A stretch of DNA of 64,000 bases from Pigmentiphaga sp. NML080357 (GTDB lineage: Bacteria; Pseudomonadota; Gammaproteobacteria; Burkholderiales; Burkholderiaceae_B): positions 62,001-126,000 of the forward strand of contig NZ_NINW01000025.1 in the NCBI RefSeq assembly GCF_002188465.1, given 5' to 3'. Of this stretch, positions 58,852-64,000 are shown piece by piece (position 1 is the stretch's first letter; every line of letters begins with the position of its first letter). A program made the position numbers and the translations under genes. The notes below the pieces were generated by a model. It ran no database searches and was not told the DNA's origin. It saw only the letters and a list, made by a program, of their open reading frames with translations.

Positions 58852-60102
58852 ATGAAACGGATCGTCGTATTGGGCGGAGGCTTCGCCGGGCTGTGGAGCG
58901 CGATAGGCGCCGCCAGGAAGCTGGACGAGCACGGCATCGGCCAGGACGCCGTCCGCGTGACCCTGGTCGACCAGAACGATTTCCACAGCATCCGCGTCCG
59001 CAATTATGAAGAGGAGCTGGATGCCACGGTCGTCCCGTTCGCGCAGGTACTCGATCCGATAGGGGTCGAGCACCTGCGCGGCGTGGTCGCCGGCATCGAT
59101 ACCGAGCGCCGCGCCGTCAGCGTGCGCACGGCCGCCGGTGTCCAGGAGCTTCGCTACGACCGCCTGGTCCATGCGCTGGGCAGCCGGCTGCAGCGGCCGT
59201 CCATTCCCGGCCTGGCCGAGCATTCCTTCGATATCGACACCTACCATGGCGCCAAGCGGCTCGACGCGCACCTGCACGCGCTGGCGCGGGACGGCCGGGA
59301 GCCGGACCGGTTGCGCGTGCTGGTCGTGGGGGCCGGCCTGACCGGCATCGAACTGGCGACCGAGCTGCCCGGCCGGTTGGCGAAAATGGCCGCCCAGGCG
59401 TCCGACCGTCCAACGCCCCGGGTCATCCTGGCCGACGCCAGCCCGCTCATCGGCCCGGACATGGGCGACGAGGCGCGGGCCGTCATCGTCGAGGCGCTGG
59501 CGGCGCTGGGCGTGGACACGCGCACGGGCGTGGCCATTGAATCGGTGGACCCGCGCGGCGTGACGCTGGCCGGCGGGGAGAGGATGGCGGCGGCGACCGT
59601 GGTCTGGTGCGCCGGCATGCGGGCCAACGAACTGGGTGAGGCGTTCCCCGCCGCCAGGGACCGGCTCGGCCGCCTGGAAGTGGACGAGTTCATGCGCGTA
59701 CGGGGGCTGCCCCACGTGTTCGCCGCCGGCGATGCCGCCCGCGCGGTGCTGGACGGCGAGCATGCCTCGGTCATGTCCTGCCAGCACGGCCGCCCCATGG
59801 GCCGCTACGCCGGTCACAACGCCGCGGCCGACCTGATCGGCCAATCGATGCTGCCCCTGCGCATCGACTGGTACGTGACCGTGCTGGACCTGGGCGGCTG
59901 GGGCGCGGTCTATACCGGCGGCTGGGACCGCCGGGTCATATCGACCCGGGAAGCGGCCAAGGCGACCAAGCGGACCATCAACCGCCTGCGCATCTATCCG
60001 CCCCTTTCCGGCGACCGGGCGGAAATCCTCGCCGCCGCGGCGCCGCAGGTGCAGGAACCGCCGGAAGTGCGCCGGTTGGCGGGAGCCGCCGACGGACGCT
60101 AG
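58852..60102 (+). CDS. FAD-dependent pyridine nucleotide-disulfide oxidoreductase (NDH-2-like)
   Basis: A 416-residue flavoprotein resembling type II NADH dehydrogenases. GGGFAGL (8-14) binds FAD; VVGAGLTGIELATEL (about 162-176) binds the nicotinamide nucleotide; GLPHVFAAGDAAR near 285-297 is the second FAD motif. It lies in the liv operon direction and may be co-transcribed. It would reduce quinone or another acceptor with NAD(P)H. Its stop codon shares a CTAG with that of the convergent TauD gene. Confidence 0.8.
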   Translation: MKRIVVLGGGFAGLWSAIGAARKLDEHGIGQDAVRVTLVDQNDFHSIRVRNYEEELDATVVPFAQVLDPIGVEHLRGVVAGIDTERRAVSVRTAAGVQELRYDRLVHALGSRLQRPSIPGLAEHSFDIDTYHGAKRLDAHLHALARDGREPDRLRVLVVGAGLTGIELATELPGRLAKMAAQASDRPTPRVILADASPLIGPDMGDEARAVIVEALAALGVDTRTGVAIESVDPRGVTLAGGERMAAATVVWCAGMRANELGEAFPAARDRLGRLEVDEFMRVRGLPHVFAAGDAARAVLDGEHASVMSCQHGRPMGRYAGHNAAADLIGQSMLPLRIDWYVTVLDLGGWGAVYTGGWDRRVISTREAAKATKRTINRLRIYPPLSGDRAEILAAAAPQVQEPPEVRRLAGAADGR

Positions 60103-60914
60103 CGGATCGACACCCGATGCATGGTCCGCGGCGCGGGATAGTAGTCGTTGACCGCGTAGTGCTGGGTGGCGAGGTTGTCCCATACCGCGACCGAGCCCTT
60201 GCGCCAGCTGAACCGGACCTGCCATTCGGGCACGCGGGCCAGGCCCGCGAGGAAGGCCAGCATGTGGGCCCCGTCGTCGTGGCCCATCTGGTTGATGCGC
60301 GTGGTGTACAGGCTGTTGACGAACACCACGCGCCTGCCCGTGACGGGGTGCGTGAAGAAGACCGGCTGGTCCACCGGCGGATAGCGGCGGCGCATGGCAT
60401 GGTACTTCTCGTCGCCGTCGGGCTGGTTCCTGAGGTTGTGCACCAGGGCCGGCGCTTCCCAATGGTGGACGGCCGTCATGTCGGCCAGGTAGCGCCGCAG
60501 TCCTTCGTCCAGCGAGTCGTGCGCCGCGGTCATGCTCGCCCACATGGTGTCGCCGCCCACTTCGGGCACGTCCACCGCGTACAGGCAGGCGGCCACCGGC
60601 GGCCGGGGCTGCCAGGTCAGGTCCGCGTGCCAGATGTCGGTCCCGGTTTCCCTGCCGCGGGTCACCAGCATTTCCACGTACGGATTGGCCGGGTGCGACG
60701 GGAAGGTGGAAGATACCGGCTCGACGTTGCCGAACACGCGCGCGAAAAACACCTGGGCGTCGGGCGAGAGCCGCTGGTCGCGGAAGAAAATGACCTGGCG
60801 CTCGGCCAGCAGGTCGCGCAAAGGACCGGCGTGGCGGGTTACCTCGGCGGCATCGGCGAGATCGATGCCGAGGACTTCCGACCCGATGGCCGGGGTAAGG
60901 GGGCGGGTATGCAT
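60099..60914 (-). CDS. TauD/TfdA-family 2-oxoglutarate dioxygenase
   Basis: A 271-residue dioxygenase. H96-x-D98 in IWHADLTW and distal H266 (TMHRVSIR) bind iron; arginines nearby bind 2-oxoglutarate. The ATG at 60914 has GGAG 5 bp upstream. Homologues act on taurine, alkyl sulfates, 2,4-D or quorum-like acids; none can be chosen here. It is in one minus-strand group with an orphan receptor and a Rieske oxygenase under TetR control. Confidence 0.87.
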   Translation of the reverse strand: MHTRPLTPAIGSEVLGIDLADAAEVTRHAGPLRDLLAERQVIFFRDQRLSPDAQVFFARVFGNVEPVSSTFPSHPANPYVEMLVTRGRETGTDIWHADLTWQPRPPVAACLYAVDVPEVGGDTMWASMTAAHDSLDEGLRRYLADMTAVHHWEAPALVHNLRNQPDGDEKYHAMRRRYPPVDQPVFFTHPVTGRRVVFVNSLYTTRINQMGHDDGAHMLAFLAGLARVPEWQVRFSWRKGSVAVWDNLATQHYAVNDYYPAPRTMHRVSIR

Positions 60915-60954
60915 GGTGTCTCCGGACGGATGAAGAGGCGCGGGCGGGCAGGCG

Positions 60955-61959
60955 CTATCGGTCGCCGCCCACGAAGCGGTCGGTATAGAAGTCGTCCAGC
61001 GGCGCGCGCTTGGCCAGCAGCCCCTCCTTGATGTAGAAGTCCTGCAGCCTGGCCAGCAGCGCGGCGTCCATCTTGCCGGGCACCGCCTGGCCCGGATAGA
61101 CGTCGCGGGCATAGGCGCCGATGATCTGCGCCACATATTCCCGCTTGTCCTTGTAGGCCGGCACGGCCTCGATGAAGTCGCCGACCGCGGCATCGGGGTC
61201 GCGCATGATGTCGCGCATGGCCCGCAGCGTGGCGCTGACCACCTTTCTTACCAGCTCGGGACGTTCGCGTATGGTTGCGTCCGAGGCGACGATGGCCTGG
61301 GGCAGGCCGGGGAAGACTTCGTCGCCATAGAACACGCGTATCCTGGCCCCGGCATTGACGGCGGCGAGCGCCCAGTCCGGGGTGGCGACCATGGCGTCGG
61401 CTTCGCGCGTGGCGAACAGCTTCCAGACGCCGGTGGGGCCCGCGGCCTGGATGTTGACGGCTTTCTTGTCTAGGCCGTAATGCTTGAGCATGCCCAGGAA
61501 ACTGTAATAGATCGAATCGGTGTAAGAACCCACCGTGACCGTCTTGCCGCGCAGGTCGGCCGGGGTCTTGATGCGGGCGTCATCGGCATGGACGACGACC
61601 TGCATCAGCGAATGGCCGCCCAGCACCGCCACGACCTTGATGGGAATGCCGTTCGGGCGCAGGAAGAGTGGCGCATCGCCGACCGAGCTCCCGGCCAGCG
61701 CCGTGCCAGCGCCTACCTGCTTGGCCACCTGTACGCCGCCCCCGTTGGCCGCCATCAGGTTGACCTTCAGTCCCTGCTCCTGGAAGTACCCCCGGGACTG
61801 GGCGAGTATCCAGGGCGCGAAGCCCGGCAGCGTCGGCGGCGCCGGCGTCAGGACGGTGATTTCCTCGAGCGCGGTCGCGGCCTGGGCGGCGGCTCCGGCC
61901 AGGACCGAACAACAGGCCAGCGATCCCGCGAGCCGCTTCAGTAGGTGGGGCAAGGACAT
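60955..61959 (-). CDS. ABC transporter substrate-binding protein (NMT1/SsuA type)
   Basis: A 334-residue periplasmic receptor starting at ATG 61959 with AAGGAG 8 bp upstream and a signal peptide ending near AAAQAATAL. QSRGYFQEQGLKVNLMAANGGGVQVAKQVG is the family's ligand region (written here within 20 residues per motif: QSRGYFQEQGLKV). No permease or ATPase is encoded nearby. It probably delivers the substrate of the TauD or Rieske enzyme. Confidence 0.85.
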   Translation of the reverse strand: MSLPHLLKRLAGSLACCSVLAGAAAQAATALEEITVLTPAPPTLPGFAPWILAQSRGYFQEQGLKVNLMAANGGGVQVAKQVGAGTALAGSSVGDAPLFLRPNGIPIKVVAVLGGHSLMQVVVHADDARIKTPADLRGKTVTVGSYTDSIYYSFLGMLKHYGLDKKAVNIQAAGPTGVWKLFATREADAMVATPDWALAAVNAGARIRVFYGDEVFPGLPQAIVASDATIRERPELVRKVVSATLRAMRDIMRDPDAAVGDFIEAVPAYKDKREYVAQIIGAYARDVYPGQAVPGKMDAALLARLQDFYIKEGLLAKRAPLDDFYTDRFVGGDR

Positions 61960-62000
61960 GGCACGGACTCCTTCGTGTGGACGGCGTTGGGGCGGGGAAG

Positions 62001-63056
62001 TCAGGCGCGGGCGGCGGACCGGACGGCCGGTGCGGCGGCGCGTTCGGCTTCGATCAGCCGGGCGAGGATGCGGCGCGCCTTGGCAGGCGCCAGGTCCGGG
62101 CTCAGGTACACCGGGCGCAGCGAGGCGATGTCCACGCCGGGTCCGATGTTCTCCTGCTGAGCCTCGATCATCGGCTCGTCTTCGTCGGCGAAGGCACGCT
62201 CGGTGGTGGCCTGTATCCAGTTCGTCAGCTCGACGTCGTCCACGGCGCGATTGCGGATGGCCGCCCAGAAGTAATGCGTGCGCGTGGCGGTTTCCGGGGT
62301 CAGCAGGTGCAGGAACGACAACGTGACCCCGTCGCGCGGTTCGCCTCCGGGTTCGGTGGCGCCGATGTCCAGGAACAGGGTGCCGGGCGCGTGCCAGCGC
62401 ATGCGCGACCGGGCGTCGCCGATGACATGGATTCTGCCCCAGCACCGGGTCAGGAGCGGGCTGACGGTGCAATTGGGTTTCCAGCGGTTCGAATGCACCA
62501 CTCCGTCCGTTTCGATGACTTCGTGGCGGGTATTGCCGATGGCGCCGCCCGTGGTGAAGGCCGGGTGCAAGTAGTCGACGTGGCTGAGATCGAGCAGGTT
62601 GTCGATGATCAACTGGTAGTGGGCCCGGATGCCCAGGTAGCCATGCTGGACGCGCCAGCCTTCGCCGCGGTCGAACGGGGACAGGTCCGGCAGCAGGCGG
62701 GGATCGGCCCGTGCCGGGTCGCCGGGCCAGATCCAGATGAAGCCGTAGCGCGCCAGCAGCGGATAGGCGCGGATGCCGGCATGGGCCGGGATCTGCGGGC
62801 CGTGCGGATTGTGCACGCAATTGCCCTGGGCGTCGTAGCGCAAGCCGTGATAGCCGCATTGCAACTGATCACCGTGCAGGGCGCCCCGCGACAACGGGGC
62901 GAAGCGGTGGGCGCAGCGGTCGGCCAGGGCCGCCGGGCTGCCGTCCTCCCGCCGGAAGAGCACGACGGGTTCGTCCAGGATGATCCTGCGCCGCAAGCTC
63001 CGGGTGACGTCGGATTCGGCGGCCGCTGCATACCAGGCGTTGCGCAAATATTCCAA
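62001..63056 (-). CDS. Rieske non-heme iron oxygenase, VanA-like
   Basis: A 351-residue oxygenase component. Rieske ligands C48, H50, C67 and H70 (CAHRF...CGYHGL) and mononuclear iron ligands in DNLLDLSHVDYLH (D156/H159/H164) are present. VanA-type enzymes O-demethylate vanillate and similar acids, but need a reductase that is not encoded here. The start is a TTG at 63056 with GGAG upstream; the following MEYLRNAWYA matches the family start. The promoter carries the palindrome at 63083-63120. Confidence 0.85.
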   Translation of the reverse strand: MEYLRNAWYAAAAESDVTRSLRRRIILDEPVVLFRREDGSPAALADRCAHRFAPLSRGALHGDQLQCGYHGLRYDAQGNCVHNPHGPQIPAHAGIRAYPLLARYGFIWIWPGDPARADPRLLPDLSPFDRGEGWRVQHGYLGIRAHYQLIIDNLLDLSHVDYLHPAFTTGGAIGNTRHEVIETDGVVHSNRWKPNCTVSPLLTRCWGRIHVIGDARSRMRWHAPGTLFLDIGATEPGGEPRDGVTLSFLHLLTPETATRTHYFWAAIRNRAVDDVELTNWIQATTERAFADEDEPMIEAQQENIGPGVDIASLRPVYLSPDLAPAKARRILARLIEAERAAAPAVRSAARA

Positions 63057-63082
63057 GGCATTCTCCGGGGGAGAGCGTTGTC

Positions 63083-63120
63083 CCTGAGTTTAATTACCAT
63101 AAGTGGTAATTAAGCTCAGG
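63083..63120. promoter_or_regulatory. 38-bp near-perfect palindrome, likely TetR operator
   Basis: Arms 63083-63099 and 63104-63120 are inverted repeats with one mismatch in 17 bp around a 4-bp centre (TAAG). The inner arms are TTAATTACCA and TGGTAATTAA. It lies 27 bp upstream of the Rieske start and 60 bp downstream of the TetR stop; it has no T run, so it is more likely an operator than a terminator. Confidence 0.8.
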
Positions 63121-63179
63121 ATAAGGGGGGTGGCGTGGAGCGTCAACGTGCGCGGGGGAGGGGGAACCCTGAGGCGGCT

Positions 63180-63872
63180 CTAGTCCGGGGCGGCCGGCCG
63201 GATCTGGTCTTCCAGCATCCGGGCGACGAAATCCACGTAGGCTTTTACCCTGGCCTCGGCCTCGGGGCCGGCGCCGAAGAGGGTATGCAGCAGCGGCTGG
63301 GCCGTCGCCATGAAGGCGGGCACGCCGATGAGGATCAGGTGCACGAAACGCGGATCGACGGCCGGCGGCTGGCCTTCGGGGAACAGCATCGCGGTAATCT
63401 CGAGTCCGCGCTCGGTGACGCGCTGCAGGGGCGTGGGCGCGGCGGGATCGGCGTCGGCGCTGCGCGGGGCATGGTAGATCTCGGCCAGCGCCAGCCGCTC
63501 GAAATGGGGATGCTGCCGCATGAACTCCAGACGCAGCGTCAACCGGGTCTTCAATTGCTCGCGCAGCGAGCCCTGCTGGCGCAGCGCGAGCTCCATGCGG
63601 TCCTGCAACTGGCGCATCAGGTGTTCGGTGACTTCGTGCAGCAGACCCCTGAGGTCGCCGAAGTAATAGCGCACCAGCGCCCGGTTCACGCCCGCCTCGG
63701 CGGCGATCTCCAGGATGGTGAGCTCCTCCGGCGTCCGGCGTTTCAGGAGCTCGACCGTGCATTCGATGATCCGGTCCCGGCCCACCGACTGGCTGTCGAC
63801 CGGCCGGCCTGCCCCACGCGGCCGGCCGGGCGGAGCGTCTTTTCTGGTTCGAGGCATGTGCGCGGGCGGCAT
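63180..63872 (-). CDS. TetR-family transcriptional regulator
   Basis: A 230-residue TetR regulator. The helix-turn-helix is near residues 30-75 (IIECTVELLKRRTPEELTILEIAAEAGVNRALVRYYFGD), followed by a helical ligand-binding domain. The start at 63872 or at the second methionine (63857) cannot be decided. It precedes the Rieske-receptor-TauD group on the same strand and probably represses it through the palindrome at 63083-63120. The last 128 bp of the window, upstream of this gene, hold no ORF I can support. Confidence 0.87.
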   Translation of the reverse strand: MPPAHMPRTRKDAPPGRPRGAGRPVDSQSVGRDRIIECTVELLKRRTPEELTILEIAAEAGVNRALVRYYFGDLRGLLHEVTEHLMRQLQDRMELALRQQGSLREQLKTRLTLRLEFMRQHPHFERLALAEIYHAPRSADADPAAPTPLQRVTERGLEITAMLFPEGQPPAVDPRFVHLILIGVPAFMATAQPLLHTLFGAGPEAEARVKAYVDFVARMLEDQIRPAAPD

Positions 63873-64000
63873 CGTGGCGGGAGAGTCGGAGACGTGCCAT
63901 TCTAGGGCCTGCCCGGGGCTCCTTTCGGGGTGAACAGGCCTTGCTCCCTTCCCGGAGACCTATACTGTGTGCGCCACGGTACGGGGAGTGTGCCATTCGT

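Noticed and set aside
63083-63120. Terminator of the TetR gene
   Set aside because: The stem is A/T-rich in its core and lacks a T run on either strand; its place before the Rieske start fits an operator.
11346-63872. Genomic island acquired as one unit
   Set aside because: No tRNA junction, integrase or flanking repeats were seen, and base composition is similar to that of the rpo operon apart from local A/T-rich promoters.

Overview
The window is GC-rich DNA from a betaproteobacterium of the order Burkholderiales, most likely family Alcaligenaceae (Bordetella/Achromobacter type). The inference rests on the rplKAJL-rpoBC order, a 1370-residue RpoB, and the abundance of Bug-type periplasmic receptors, which are greatly expanded in that family. 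No tRNA, rRNA, CRISPR array, integrase or transposase was seen.

Layout. 1-11.3 kb: conserved ribosomal protein and RNA polymerase operon (rplK, rplA, rplJ, rplL, rpoB, rpoC), closed by a strong terminator. From 11.3 kb to the end the window is catabolic and transport DNA in compact clusters, each with its own regulator and one or more solute receptors: 11.3-14.5 kb, a deaminase/receptor pair divergent from a 2-oxoglutarate dioxygenase and sharing an exact 19-bp motif with it; 14.7-19.5 kb, nitrilase-family hydrolase, two short-chain dehydrogenases, Bug receptor and LysR; 19.5-32.8 kb, nine minus-strand genes (two CoA ligases, UbiD decarboxylase, aldehyde dehydrogenase, DpgC-like oxygenase, two thiamine-diphosphate enzymes, two Bug receptors) with a divergent AraC regulator; 34-43.4 kb, Bug, LysR, three-subunit molybdenum hydroxylase, hydrolase, crotonase, CoxG and Bug; 43.4-49.6 kb, ABC importer, class II aldolase and isochorismatase-type hydrolase under a LysR protein with two DNA-binding domains; 49.6-53.3 kb, Bug, 3-hydroxyanthranilate-dioxygenase homologue, second isochorismatase and second double-HTH LysR; 53.3-60.1 kb, Rrf2 regulator, complete Liv-type ABC importer and FAD oxidoreductase; 60.1-63.9 kb, TauD-type dioxygenase, orphan receptor, Rieske oxygenase and TetR regulator.

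The most interesting system is the 19.5-34 kb cluster. Read as a pathway, an arylacetate would be activated to its CoA thioester (ligase), cleaved by the cofactor-free DpgC-like oxygenase to an arylglyoxylate, decarboxylated by a thiamine-diphosphate enzyme to an aldehyde, oxidised by the aldehyde dehydrogenase to a benzoate, and decarboxylated by the UbiD enzyme. Two promoters in this region, upstream of ligase 2 and upstream of the 34.2-kb Bug gene, share one operator with identical spacing (9-13-8-19-6), placing both in one regulon, most simply that of the AraC protein encoded between them. Other notable points are a palindromic 81-bp repeat translated in frame at the start of livM, a 12-G tract in a divergent promoter, and ten solute-binding proteins in about 50 kb.
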